Positions 24,757 to 32,114 of a DNA stretch of 33,965 nt are shown piece after piece. How positions within the stretch are numbered: position 1 is the stretch's first letter; the number at the start of each line of letters is the position of its first letter. The notes under the pieces are model-generated. The model saw only the letters and a program-made list of their open reading frames with translations. It was not told the origin of the DNA and searched no databases. Origin of the DNA: Lachnospiraceae bacterium. GTDB lineage: Bacteria; Bacillota; Clostridia; Lachnospirales; Lachnospiraceae. Where the stretch lies: the NCBI GenBank assembly GCA_017443065.1, contig JAFSPF010000007.1, positions 1-33,965 of the forward strand, in the 5' to 3' direction. Both the position numbers and the translations under genes were made by a program.

Positions 24757-25648
24757 TTCTGTCCAATAAGTCCGGGCGCATGGTGCGGGTGCGTTCCAGG
24801 GATTGTTCCCTGCGCCATGCGTCAACTTTGGCGTGATCGCCGGAGAGCAGGATCTCCGGCACACGGCGCTCGCGCCAGATCTCCGGCCGCGTGTACTGCG
24901 GGTATTCCAGCAGTCCGTCATCAAAGGATTCCGTCTGCGCACTCTCCTCATTGGACAGCACGCCCGGCACCAGACGCGCCACCGCGTCCATCAGTACCAT
25001 CGCCGGCAGCTCTCCGCCGGACAGCACATAATCCCCGATCGAAATCCGCTCCGCGTCGATCTCCTCCAGCACGCGCTCATCCACACCCTCATAATGCCCG
25101 CAGAGCAGGATGATGTGCTCCGCCTGCGCGAGCTCGCGCGCGGTCTGCTGACTAAAGACTTTTCCCTGTGGTGTCAGGTAGATCGTGCGGAGCGTTGTGT
25201 TATGCCGCCTGTCTGCGTGCTGCATGATTCCGTCTCGCTCTGATTTCGCCAAACACTCCCCCGAGCCTGTAGTCTCGGCTCCGTGGCGAACAAGCCGCTC
25301 GCCGGAATCCATGACATCACGCGACGCGGCGGCCGAATACTGTGCATCGTGAGCGCCATTGCGCGAAGCGGAATCATCGGCCGTCGAGGCAGGCGGTTCA
25401 CCATCTGTCCCGGACGCCTTCGACAGCACATGCCTGTAACAGTCGTACACCGGCTGCGCGCGCATCAGCATCCCCGCGCCGCCGCCGTAGGTGTAGTCAT
25501 CCACCTTGTGATGTTTTTCGTCATCGGAGAAATCCCGGATCTGATAGGTGTCCATTGCAATCAGGCCGCGCTCCAAGGCGCGGCCGATCACGGACGTGTG
25601 CATCACGTCAAACATTTCCGGAAAAAGGGTCATGATGTGAAAATGCAT
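24743..25648 (-). CDS. trmD: tRNA (guanine37-N1)-methyltransferase with an in-frame palindromic-element insertion
   Basis: SAM-dependent enzyme that methylates G37 of tRNAs, dimeric, cytosolic. The start is at 25648 (MHFHIMTLFPEMF), overlapping the khpA stop by one base (TAATG). It is 301 residues against the usual ~240-250. The N-terminal part (1-80, with DDYTYGGGAGMLM) and the knot region (154-232, IYLTPQGKVF and CGHYEGVDERV, then IGDYVLSGGELPAM) look normal. Between them, about residues 81-153 have no counterpart in the family and are encoded by one full and one partial copy of the repeat. The insertion lies just before the SAM-binding knot, in a loop that varies in other TrmD proteins. 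The C-terminus is short. The frame also runs upstream through khpA, but that is a shadow. Confidence 0.95.
   Translation of the reverse strand: MHFHIMTLFPEMFDVMHTSVIGRALERGLIAMDTYQIRDFSDDEKHHKVDDYTYGGGAGMLMRAQPVYDCYRHVLSKASGTDGEPPASTADDSASRNGAHDAQYSAAASRDVMDSGERLVRHGAETTGSGECLAKSERDGIMQHADRRHNTTLRTIYLTPQGKVFSQQTARELAQAEHIILLCGHYEGVDERVLEEIDAERISIGDYVLSGGELPAMVLMDAVARLVPGVLSNEESAQTESFDDGLLEYPQYTRPEIWRERRVPEILLSGDHAKVDAWRREQSLERTRTMRPDLLDRISGI
25204..25333 (-). repeat. Palindromic repeat element, copy 2 (inside trmD)
   Basis: 130 bp, in the orientation opposite to copy 1, bounded by GCCGCC and GGCGGC. It codes for TrmD residues about 106-149, including DSGERLVRHGAETTG. In the copy 1 orientation it shares two exact runs of 34 and 36 bp with copy 1, separated by one mismatch. 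That makes it the closest relative and probably a recent copy. Confidence 0.85.
25343..25396 (+). repeat. Partial palindromic repeat beside copy 2
   Basis: Right-hand part of an element in the copy 1/copy 3 orientation: GCGCGAAGCGGAATCATCGG followed by the conserved tail GGCAGGCGG. It codes for TrmD residues about 85-102, with DDSAS as in CarB. It probably marks an older insertion at the same site. Confidence 0.65.
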
Positions 25649-25875
25649 TATTTGATATCCACGTCTACGCGCAGATTCTCCTTTGTGGACGCCGCCTTGA
25701 CCACGTTGCGGATGGCCTTGGCGATGCGGCCCTGCTTGCCGATGACCTTGCCCATGTCCGCCTGTGCGACATGCAGCGTCACGAGCACGCTGTTTTTCTC
25801 GCGCTCTTCCGTCACCACGACTTCGTCCGGATTGTCCACCAGCGCCTTTGCAATGACTTCGACTAACTCTTTCAT
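25648..25875 (-). CDS. khpA: KH-domain RNA-binding protein KhpA
   Basis: Small RNA-binding protein, 75 residues, start MKELVEVIAKALVDNPDEV after AAGGAGCGCCC. The single KH domain is visible, with the GxxG loop in VIGKQGRIAKAIRNVVKA. In Firmicutes KhpA pairs with KhpB and affects cell division and small-RNA biology. It sits between rpsP (14 bp) and trmD (one-base overlap), where rimM would normally follow. Confidence 0.95.
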   Translation of the reverse strand: MKELVEVIAKALVDNPDEVVVTEEREKNSVLVTLHVAQADMGKVIGKQGRIAKAIRNVVKAASTKENLRVDVDIK

Positions 25876-25889
25876 AGGGCGCTCCTTCC

Positions 25890-26135
25890 TCAGCCTTTTT
25901 TGATGCCGGCCTGTTTGAAGAGCTTGCTGACGGTGTTCGTCGGCTGCGCGCCCTGCGAAAGCCACTTCTTCGCCTTTTCCTCATCAATCTTTACCGTGCC
26001 CGGATCCGTGTTGGGATCATAGGTGCCGATCTGCTCGATGAAGCGGCCGTGAATGGGCTCTCTGGAATCGGATACGATGATTTTGTAGAAGGGAACCTTC
26101 TTCTTGCCGATTCTGCTTAATCTGATCTTGACCAT
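25890..26135 (-). CDS. rpsP: 30S ribosomal protein S16
   Basis: 81 residues, [20 protein letters not shown], with the conserved [19 protein letters not shown]. Structural protein of the 30S body. AGGAGGATACAAAGCA precedes the start. It is 35 bp behind ffh and 14 bp before khpA. Confidence 0.98.
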   Translation of the reverse strand: MVKIRLSRIGKKKVPFYKIIVSDSREPIHGRFIEQIGTYDPNTDPGTVKIDEEKAKKWLSQGAQPTNTVSKLFKQAGIKKG

Positions 26136-26170
26136 TGCTTTGTATCCTCCTGTATCTTTATAGTAATGAA

Positions 26171-27529
26171 TTAAAAACCTTTGAAACCTCTTCCGCCGAG
26201 TCCGCCGAGCATCCCCGCGAGCCCTCTTTTGCCGCCGCCGAACTGCTTCATCATCTTGGAGGTCTGCTCAAACTGCTTGATGAAGCGGTTGACCTCCGCG
26301 ATGTCATTGCCCGAACCCTTTGCGATGCGGGCCTTGCGCGTCGGACTCATGAGCTTGGGATTCTGCCGCTCCTTCGGCGTCATGGAGAGCACGATCGCCT
26401 CCATCCTCGCCAGCTGCTTTTCATCGGGGAGCATACTCTCGTCGATCTTCGGACCCAGGCCCAGCATGCCTAAGATGGAACCCATGCCGCCCATGCCGCG
26501 CATTTGCTTCATGCTGGCAAGATACATTTCGAAATCCATCTTGCCCTTGCGCAGCTTCTCCTCCATCCGGCGCTCTTCTTCCTCTTCCATCTGGATGTTG
26601 GCTTCCTGCACCTTATCGATCAGCGTCAGCACGTCACCCATGCCGAGGATGCGGTTTGCCATGCGGTCCGGATAAAACTGCTCCAGATCAGAAAGCTTTT
26701 CGCCCATACCGACGAAGAGGATGGGCTGTCCCGTGACGGCCCTTGCGGAAAGTGCGGCACCGCCCCTGGTATCGCCGTCCATCTTGGAAAGCACAAGGCC
26801 CGTTAAGCCGATGCGCTGATGGAAGGTCTCCGCCACGTTGACCGCTTCCTGACCGGTCATCGCGTCCACCACGAGGAGCGTCTGGTGCACCTCCACGGCC
26901 TCCTTGATGTCCGCGAGCTCCTGCATCAGCTCTTCATCAATCTGCAGGCGACCGGCGGTATCCAGGATCACGACGTTTTTGCCGTGCTCCTTTGCATAGA
27001 CCATGGACTGCTTTGCGATTTCCACGGGCGAAATGTCCGTGCCCATCTCAAAACAGTCCACCTCCACCTTCTGCGCGTTGACCTTCAACTGCTCGATGGC
27101 CGCGGGACGGTAAACGTCACAGGCGACCAAAAGCGGCGCCTTGCCCTTCGAGCGGATCTTAGCCGCGATCTTGGCGGCGGAGGTTGTCTTACCGGAGCCC
27201 TGCAGGCCGCACATCATGATGACGGTCGTGGCGCCGCTCTTTAACTGCAGCTCCGTCGTCTCCGATCCCATGAGGGAGGTCAGCTCTTCGTCAACGATCT
27301 TAATCACCATCTGCGCGGGATTGAGACCGTTCATGACGTCCGCGCCGACGGCACGCTCCTGCACCGTGTTCACAAACTGCTTGACCACCTTGAAGTTCAC
27401 GTCCGCTTCGAGCAGCGCCATTTTGACTTCCTTGCAGGCAGCCTTGACATCCTCCTCCGAAAGGCGGCCCTTGCCGCGGAGGTTTTTGAAAACGTTTTGC
27501 AGTTTTGCGGTTAAGGATTCAAATGCCAT
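26171..27529 (-). CDS. ffh: Signal recognition particle protein Ffh
   Basis: SRP54 GTPase that recognises signal sequences on the ribosome and docks with FtsY. 452 residues, the usual length. An N-terminal helical bundle is followed by the G domain: P-loop GLQGSGKTT (108-116), DTAGR (190-194) and SKMD (248-251). The Met-rich M domain (about 300-452) includes [13 protein letters not shown] and ends Gly-rich. Its ATG overlaps the ylxM stop by one base (TAATG), so the two are coupled. rpsP follows. Confidence 0.98.
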   Translation of the reverse strand: MAFESLTAKLQNVFKNLRGKGRLSEEDVKAACKEVKMALLEADVNFKVVKQFVNTVQERAVGADVMNGLNPAQMVIKIVDEELTSLMGSETTELQLKSGATTVIMMCGLQGSGKTTSAAKIAAKIRSKGKAPLLVACDVYRPAAIEQLKVNAQKVEVDCFEMGTDISPVEIAKQSMVYAKEHGKNVVILDTAGRLQIDEELMQELADIKEAVEVHQTLLVVDAMTGQEAVNVAETFHQRIGLTGLVLSKMDGDTRGGAALSARAVTGQPILFVGMGEKLSDLEQFYPDRMANRILGMGDVLTLIDKVQEANIQMEEEEERRMEEKLRKGKMDFEMYLASMKQMRGMGGMGSILGMLGLGPKIDESMLPDEKQLARMEAIVLSMTPKERQNPKLMSPTRKARIAKGSGNDIAEVNRFIKQFEQTSKMMKQFGGGKRGLAGMLGGLGGRGFKGF

Positions 27530-27837
27530 TACAGTTCCTTCCGGATCCTTTTCGTCAGGCGCGCCGCGTCCGGGGAGGCGGCGTCAATCTCATCACAGAG
27601 AGCATCGATCGTTTTGAAACGCCGGATCATGCCCAGTTTTTCTTCGTATTCCGCAAGGGTCTTTGTGGAGCGCTTCAGCAGATCGGCGACGCCCTGTCGG
27701 GAGATGCCGCGGTTTTCTGCAATCTCCGCAAGCGACAGGTCATGATACACCGTGTCCTCGTAGATCTCACGCTGCCGGTCCGTCAGCAGTGCCCCGTAAA
27801 AATCATAGAGCATCCCTTTGTCGACGATTGTTTCCAT
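27529..27837 (-). CDS. ylxM: YlxM family SRP-associated helix-turn-helix protein
   Basis: 102 residues from METIVDKGMLYDFYGALLTD; the start at 27837 has AGGGAG upstream, and an ATG 20 codons earlier is rejected as part of the promoter. The sigma-70 region 4-like HTH reads LSLAEIAENRGISRQGVADL. YlxM is a conserved partner of ffh in Firmicutes and may stimulate or sense SRP GTPase activity. It is the first gene of ylxM-ffh-rpsP-khpA-trmD. Confidence 0.93.
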   Translation of the reverse strand: METIVDKGMLYDFYGALLTDRQREIYEDTVYHDLSLAEIAENRGISRQGVADLLKRSTKTLAEYEEKLGMIRRFKTIDALCDEIDAASPDAARLTKRIRKEL

Positions 27838-27868
27838 AAAAAAACTCCCTGCCAAAACAGCAAGGAGT

Positions 27869-27897
27869 ATCATAGCACGCCGTCCGCCCGCTGTCAA
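27869..27897 (-). promoter_or_regulatory. Sigma-A promoter of the ylxM-ffh operon
   Basis: Minus strand TTGACA (27892-27897), exactly 17 bp, TATGAT (27869-27874); 11 of 12 consensus bases. The transcript would start about 25 nt before ylxM. Confidence 0.75.
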
Positions 27898-27915
27898 GTG
27901 TTATCACTTGACAGC
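27890..27915. promoter_or_regulatory. Perfect palindrome over the -35 box of the ylxM promoter
   Basis: GCTGTCAAGTG-TTAT-CACTTGACAGC, an 11-bp perfect inverted repeat with a 4-base loop. It lies 17 bp after the carB stop and contains the ylxM -35 box. It could be an operator or the carB 3' hairpin; it lacks the T tract of a normal terminator. Confidence 0.6.
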
Positions 27916-27932
27916 CTTCCGCATCACAAAGC

Positions 27933-30900
27933 TCATGCACCGTGCCAGGACTGGAGGGACTGCAGGGTGCCGGCCCCCTGCCGCTGCACGTATTGCAGCC
28001 CTTCCGCGGCGGCCTTTGCGGCGGCCATGGTGGTCAGGTACGGGATGCGCAGCTTGATCGCGTTTTTGCGCAGATAGGAATCATCATGTGCGCTCTGCTT
28101 GCCGACCGGGGAATTCACGATCAGCTGGATCTCTCCGTTCGTCATGTAATCGATGATGTTGGGTCTGCCCTCATAGATCTTTTTGACGCGCGTCACCGGG
28201 ATGTCACAGCTCTCGATCAGATCGCAGGTGCGTCCCGTCGCCATCAGTTGAAAGCCGCAGTCATGGAAGATCTTCGCGACCTGCGGCACCTCCGGCTTGT
28301 CCTTGCGGTTGACGCTGATCAAGACCGTGCCGCTCTCCGGCAGCGGCGTGCCGGAGCCCTCAATCGCCTTGAGGTAGGCTTCGCCCGCGGTCTTGGCAAG
28401 GCCCAGGACCTCACCGGTGGAGCGCATTTCCGGTCCCAGGAGCGGATCCACCTCCGGGAACATGTTGAAGGGGAAGACCGCTTCCTTGACGCCGTAATAC
28501 GGAATGTCCTTCCGCTGCAGCGAGGGCACCGGGGAAGGCTCTCCCGTAAGCGGCGCGCAGATCACGTCGATCGCGAGCGGCACCATGCGGATGCCGCAGA
28601 CCTTGGACACCAGCGGCACCGTGCGCGAGGCCCTGGGATTGGCTTCCAGACAATAGACGATATCATTTTCGATCGCGTACTGCATGTTCATCAGACCGAC
28701 GACATGCATCTCCTCCGCGATCTTGCGCGTGTATTCCTCGATCGTGCGCAGGAGGTCGCCCGGAATATGACGGGAAGGAATGATGCAGGCGGAGTCACCG
28801 GAATGAATGCCCGCGAGCTCAATATGCTCCATCACCGCGGGCACAAAGGCGTGATCGCCGTCCGCGATCGCGTCCGCCTCGCACTCTAAGGCATGCTCTA
28901 AAAAGCGGTCGATCAGGATCGGGCGGTCCGGCGTGACGCCGACGGCCGCCTTCATGTAATCCGACATGCTCTCGTCATCATAGACCACCTCCATGCCGCG
29001 GCCGCCCAACACATAGGACGGGCGCACCATCACGGGATAGCCGATGCGCTTTGCGATCGCAAGCGCCTCCTCGACGGTGGTGGCCATGCCGCTCTCCGGC
29101 ATCGGAATGCCGAGCTTGTCCATCATCACGCGGAACTGGTCGCGGTCCTCGGCAAGATCAATCACCTCCGGCTGCGTGCCGAGCAGCGTGACGCCGTTTT
29201 CCTTGAGGGAATTCGCCAGGTTCAGCGGCGTCTGTCCGCCGAACTGCGCGATCACGCCCGCCGGGTTTTCGTGCCGGTAGATCGAAAGCACATCCTCCAG
29301 CGTCAGCGGTTCAAAGTACAGACGGTCGGAGGTGTCGTAATCCGTCGAGACCGTCTCCGGATTGCAGTTGACGATGATGGTCTCAAAGCCTAAGCGGCGC
29401 AGCTCCTGTGCCGCATGGACGCAGCAGTAATCAAACTCAATGCCCTGCCCGATTCTGTTCGGTCCCCCTCCTAAGATCATCACCTTGCGGGATGCGCCTT
29501 CCGCCGCCGGAGCAGGCGGCGTGTCCGTCGCCGCGTACGTCGAATAATAATACGCGCTGTCCTCGGTTCCGGAAACATGCACGCCCTCCCAGCGCTGCAC
29601 GATCCCTGCCGCCTCCCGCGCCTCACGCACTTCCTGTTCCGTGCAGTGGAGAATCTGCGCGAGATACTTGTCAGAGAAGCCGTCTGCTTTAGCGCGTTGA
29701 AGGATCTCTGACGAAAGCGTGAATTCATCTGTCGTGCCCTGCGACTGCATGTTTTCCGCTGAGTGGCTTGTGCGCCACGAAGCCGAGACCTCAGGCTCGG
29801 CGGAGTGCTCGGCGCAATAGAGCGAAGCGGAATCATCAGTCGCAGAGTCCGGCAGATGCATCATAGCCTCCTCTTCCTCCACAAGCTCCCGCATCTGCTC
29901 CACAAACCACGCCTTCACCCCCGTCGCGCCGTGAATCTCCTCCACCGTCGCTCCCTTGCGCAACGCCTCGTACATGATGAAATGCCGCTCGCTCGACGCT
30001 TCGGAAAGCATCTGCATCAGCTCATCTTTTGTGCGCTCATGAAAGTCTTTGACAAAGCCTAAGCCGTAACGGTCCTTTTCCAAAGAGCGGATCGCCTTCT
30101 GGAACGCTTCCTTGTAGGTCTTGCCGATCGCCATCACCTCACCGACGGCGCGCATCTGCGTGCCGAGATGATCCTCCACGCCCTTGAATTTCTCAAAGGC
30201 CCAGCGCGCGAATTTGACGACGACATAATCCCCGTCCGGCACGTATTTGTCCAGCGTCCCGTACTTGCCGCAGGGAAGCTCTTTTAAGGTCAGTCCCGTC
30301 GCGAGTTTGGCGGAAACGAGCGCAATCGGAAAGCCCGTGGCCTTTGAGGCCAGCGCCGAAGAACGCGAGGTGCGCGGATTGATCTCGATGACAACCACGC
30401 GGTCAGACTTCGGATCATGCGCAAACTGCACGTTCGTGCCGCCGATCACGCCGATGTGCTCCACGATTTTGTAAGCCTGCTCCTGCAGCTTCTTTTGCAG
30501 CTCTTCCGAAATCGTCAGCATCGGCGCGGTGCAGAAGGAATCCCCGGTGTGCACGCCCACGGGATCCACGTTTTCGATGAAGCAGACCGTGATCATGTTG
30601 TTCTCTTTGTCACGCACGACCTCCAGCTCCAGCTCCTCCCAGCCGAGGATGGATTCCTCCACGAGCACCTGCCCGATCAGCGAGGCCTGCAGGCCGCGCG
30701 CGCAGACGGTCTTTAATTCTTCGCGGTTATACACAAGGCCGCCGCCGGCGCCGCCCATCGTGTAGGCCGGACGCAGCACAACCGGGAAGCCCAGCTTGTC
30801 CGCGATCGCAAGCGCCTCCTCCACCGTGTAGGCGACCTCGCTCCTTGCCATCTCCACGCCGAGGCTTTCCATCGTCTCCTTAAACTCGATGCGGTCCTCG

Positions 30901-31277
30901 CCGCGCTCGATCGCGTCCACCTGCACGCCGATCACCTGCACGCCGTACTTGTCCAGCACGCCCTGCTTGTAAAGATCCGCGCATAAATTTAAACCGGACT
31001 GTCCGCCTAAATTCGGGAGGAGCGCGTCCGGTTTTTCTTTTTCGATGATTTGTGTGAGACGTTCGACATTCAGGGGTTCGATATAGGTGATGTCTGCGGT
31101 CTCCGGGTCCGTCATGATCGTCGCCGGATTGGAATTGACGAGGACGATTTCATAACCGAGACTCTTCAACGCCTTGCAGGCCTGCGTCCCGGAATAATCA
31201 AACTCACAGGCCTGGCCGATGATGATCGGTCCCGAGCCGATGATCAGGATCTTGCGGATATCTGTTCTCTGTGCCAT
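27933..31277 (-). CDS. carB: Carbamoyl-phosphate synthase large subunit with an in-frame palindromic-element insertion
   Basis: Makes carbamoyl phosphate for arginine and pyrimidines. 1114 residues against about 1060-1075 in relatives. Two ATP-grasp halves are complete: RPAYTMGGAGGG near 169-180 in the first; ILGGGPNRIGQGIEFDY near 601-617 and RPSYVLGGRGMEVVYD in the second; then the allosteric MGS-like domain at the end. Residues about 473-519, in the oligomerisation domain between VEEEEAM and LSSEILQRAKADGF, are extra and encoded by repeat copy 3. The start at 31277 has a GGGGGG-rich site. carA is not adjacent, although carAB is usual. The 3' end has the ylxM promoter palindrome. Confidence 0.97.
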   Translation of the reverse strand: MAQRTDIRKILIIGSGPIIIGQACEFDYSGTQACKALKSLGYEIVLVNSNPATIMTDPETADITYIEPLNVERLTQIIEKEKPDALLPNLGGQSGLNLCADLYKQGVLDKYGVQVIGVQVDAIERGEDRIEFKETMESLGVEMARSEVAYTVEEALAIADKLGFPVVLRPAYTMGGAGGGLVYNREELKTVCARGLQASLIGQVLVEESILGWEELELEVVRDKENNMITVCFIENVDPVGVHTGDSFCTAPMLTISEELQKKLQEQAYKIVEHIGVIGGTNVQFAHDPKSDRVVVIEINPRTSRSSALASKATGFPIALVSAKLATGLTLKELPCGKYGTLDKYVPDGDYVVVKFARWAFEKFKGVEDHLGTQMRAVGEVMAIGKTYKEAFQKAIRSLEKDRYGLGFVKDFHERTKDELMQMLSEASSERHFIMYEALRKGATVEEIHGATGVKAWFVEQMRELVEEEEAMMHLPDSATDDSASLYCAEHSAEPEVSASWRTSHSAENMQSQGTTDEFTLSSEILQRAKADGFSDKYLAQILHCTEQEVREAREAAGIVQRWEGVHVSGTEDSAYYYSTYAATDTPPAPAAEGASRKVMILGGGPNRIGQGIEFDYCCVHAAQELRRLGFETIIVNCNPETVSTDYDTSDRLYFEPLTLEDVLSIYRHENPAGVIAQFGGQTPLNLANSLKENGVTLLGTQPEVIDLAEDRDQFRVMMDKLGIPMPESGMATTVEEALAIAKRIGYPVMVRPSYVLGGRGMEVVYDDESMSDYMKAAVGVTPDRPILIDRFLEHALECEADAIADGDHAFVPAVMEHIELAGIHSGDSACIIPSRHIPGDLLRTIEEYTRKIAEEMHVVGLMNMQYAIENDIVYCLEANPRASRTVPLVSKVCGIRMVPLAIDVICAPLTGEPSPVPSLQRKDIPYYGVKEAVFPFNMFPEVDPLLGPEMRSTGEVLGLAKTAGEAYLKAIEGSGTPLPESGTVLISVNRKDKPEVPQVAKIFHDCGFQLMATGRTCDLIESCDIPVTRVKKIYEGRPNIIDYMTNGEIQLIVNSPVGKQSAHDDSYLRKNAIKLRIPYLTTMAAAKAAAEGLQYVQRQGAGTLQSLQSWHGA
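29729..29855 (+). repeat. Palindromic repeat element, copy 3 (inside carB)
   Basis: 127 bp, same orientation as copy 1. Its arm TGCGACTG (29740-29747) pairs perfectly with CAGTCGCA (29837-29844); TGCGCC pairs with GGCGCA; the central hairpin is GCCGAG-ACCTCAGG-CTCGGC. The arms differ from those of copy 1 but remain complementary. On the minus strand it is read in frame as part of CarB (about residues 475-517), including CAEHSAEPEVSASWR. Confidence 0.85.
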
Positions 31278-31303
31278 GGAAGCCCCCCGGATAAATTTTT
31301 TCT

Positions 31304-31332
31304 ATTTTACCACAACATTTTGGGTATGGGAA
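31304..31332 (-). promoter_or_regulatory. Weak candidate promoter for carB
   Basis: Minus strand TTCCCA (31327-31332), 17 bp, TAAAAT (31304-31309). The -35 matches only 4 of 6. No pyrimidine-type attenuator is visible in the short leader. Confidence 0.3.
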
Positions 31333-31376
31333 GGGGGGATTTCCATATATTTGGGGCACAGGAGTTCGGCTACTAA
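31313..31376 (+). pseudogene. Remnant of a second CAP-domain gene, 3' end only
   Basis: In the plus frame that stops at 31374-31376 the sequence reads HNILGMGRGDFHIFGAQEFG, then Tyr and stop. The intact CAP gene on the other strand ends with HAANIL..., VGM and WAQEFGY. The last six residues are identical, with one synonymous codon change (CAG/CAA). The rest of the gene is missing. It forms the left arm of the inverted repeat at 31352-31471. Confidence 0.5.
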
Positions 31377-31471
31377 GCAGGCCGCATCGCAAAAAAAACC
31401 CGCCGCGCTTATGCGTGGCGGGTTTTGTTGCGATGTTTGCGGCTTGCTTAGTAGCCGAACTCTTGTGCCCA
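31352..31471. repeat. 120-bp inverted repeat around the CAP terminator
   Basis: Left arm 31352-31408 and right arm 31411-31471 are inverted copies: about 29 of 32 bases agree in the outer part, with one gap, and the inner part keeps GCCGC, ATCGCAA and AACCCGCC. The right arm is the last codons of the CAP gene plus its 3' untranslated region; the left arm is the same for the gene remnant. Confidence 0.8.
31391..31424 (-). terminator. Rho-independent terminator of the CAP gene
   Basis: Stem AACCCGCC/GGCGGGTT (31397-31404 with 31417-31424), followed on the minus strand by a run of T (plus A tract 31391-31398). On the plus strand the same stem is followed by TTGTTG, so it may work both ways. Confidence 0.8.
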
Positions 31472-31999
31472 GTACCATTTGTTGTTGGTCTGGTAAATGC
31501 TCATGCCGACAGTTTTGAACTCGGAATCAAGGATGTTGGCGGCGTGTGTAGGAGAGTTCATCCAGGCCGTCACGACCTCGGGGGCGGAGCCGTAAAGCTT
31601 TGCGAGGTTCTCGCCCCACTGCACATCCGAATTGACGGTCCACCACTGGGTTCCGTTCGGTCTGGTATGGGAGAACTTCTGCACAATTTCCTGTGCACGC
31701 ACCTTGGCCGCATCGGCAAGATTATTATCCCATCTGAGCGCCTTCAAATTCCTTGCAGCTCTCTGATCGTTGCAAAGATTGTATGCATCCTCCAGTGCGA
31801 GATCCATGGTCTTGGTCGTCGTCGCACGGGAGGCTAAAGCAATGGCGCCCGGATCAATGTAGTACTCGCCGAGGCCCTCCTCTCCTCTGACTGCCGCCGC
31901 TTCCAGCAAGCTTCCTTCCTGTACGGCGCTGCATGCGATGACAGCACCCATCATCGCTGCCAACAGTAACGCTGATAACCATCTCGCTTTCTTTTTCAT
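31448..31999 (-). CDS. Exported CAP/SCP-domain protein
   Basis: 183 residues from MKKKARWLSALLLAAMMGAV; the start at 31999 follows AAGGAGAGTCATC, and upstream in-frame ATGs are rejected. A signal peptide with VIAC at its end suggests a lipoprotein, though ordinary signal peptidase cleavage is possible. The CAP domain covers about 65-183, with the expected His in FSHTRPNG, Glu in WGENLA and His in SPTHAANIL, and ends WAQEFGY. Bacterial CAP proteins are secreted or surface proteins of uncertain activity. No LPxTG or NPxTN sorting motif is present, so it is not an obvious sortase substrate. It lies 115 bp downstream of the sortase gene and has its own promoter and terminator. Confidence 0.9.
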   Translation of the reverse strand: MKKKARWLSALLLAAMMGAVIACSAVQEGSLLEAAAVRGEEGLGEYYIDPGAIALASRATTTKTMDLALEDAYNLCNDQRAARNLKALRWDNNLADAAKVRAQEIVQKFSHTRPNGTQWWTVNSDVQWGENLAKLYGSAPEVVTAWMNSPTHAANILDSEFKTVGMSIYQTNNKWYWAQEFGY

Positions 32000-32033
32000 G
32001 ATGACTCTCCTTCCTAACATCCGTGTTGGAATC

Positions 32034-32062
32034 ATAATATCATGTATCTTTTGAATAATCAA
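32034..32062 (-). promoter_or_regulatory. Promoter of the CAP gene
   Basis: Minus strand TTGATT (32057-32062), 17 bp, TATTAT (32034-32039), about 35 bp before the start codon. Confidence 0.55.
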
Positions 32063-32114
32063 GAGAAAATATGATAGTTTATAATCTTTTCACATTTTCT
32101 CCGAATCACGCTGT

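Noticed and set aside
25204-25396. Insertion sequence or transposon in trmD
   Set aside because: No transposase, no clear target-site duplication, and the reading frame is intact; a small palindromic element explains it better.
25649-25987. A longer TrmD beginning upstream inside rpsP and khpA
   Set aside because: The added residues are an off-frame reading of two conserved genes; the TrmD family start MHFHIMTLFPEMF is at 25648.
27890-27915. Rho-independent terminator for carB
   Set aside because: The hairpin is good but lacks a T tract on the minus strand and coincides with a near-consensus promoter; kept as a palindrome of unknown role.
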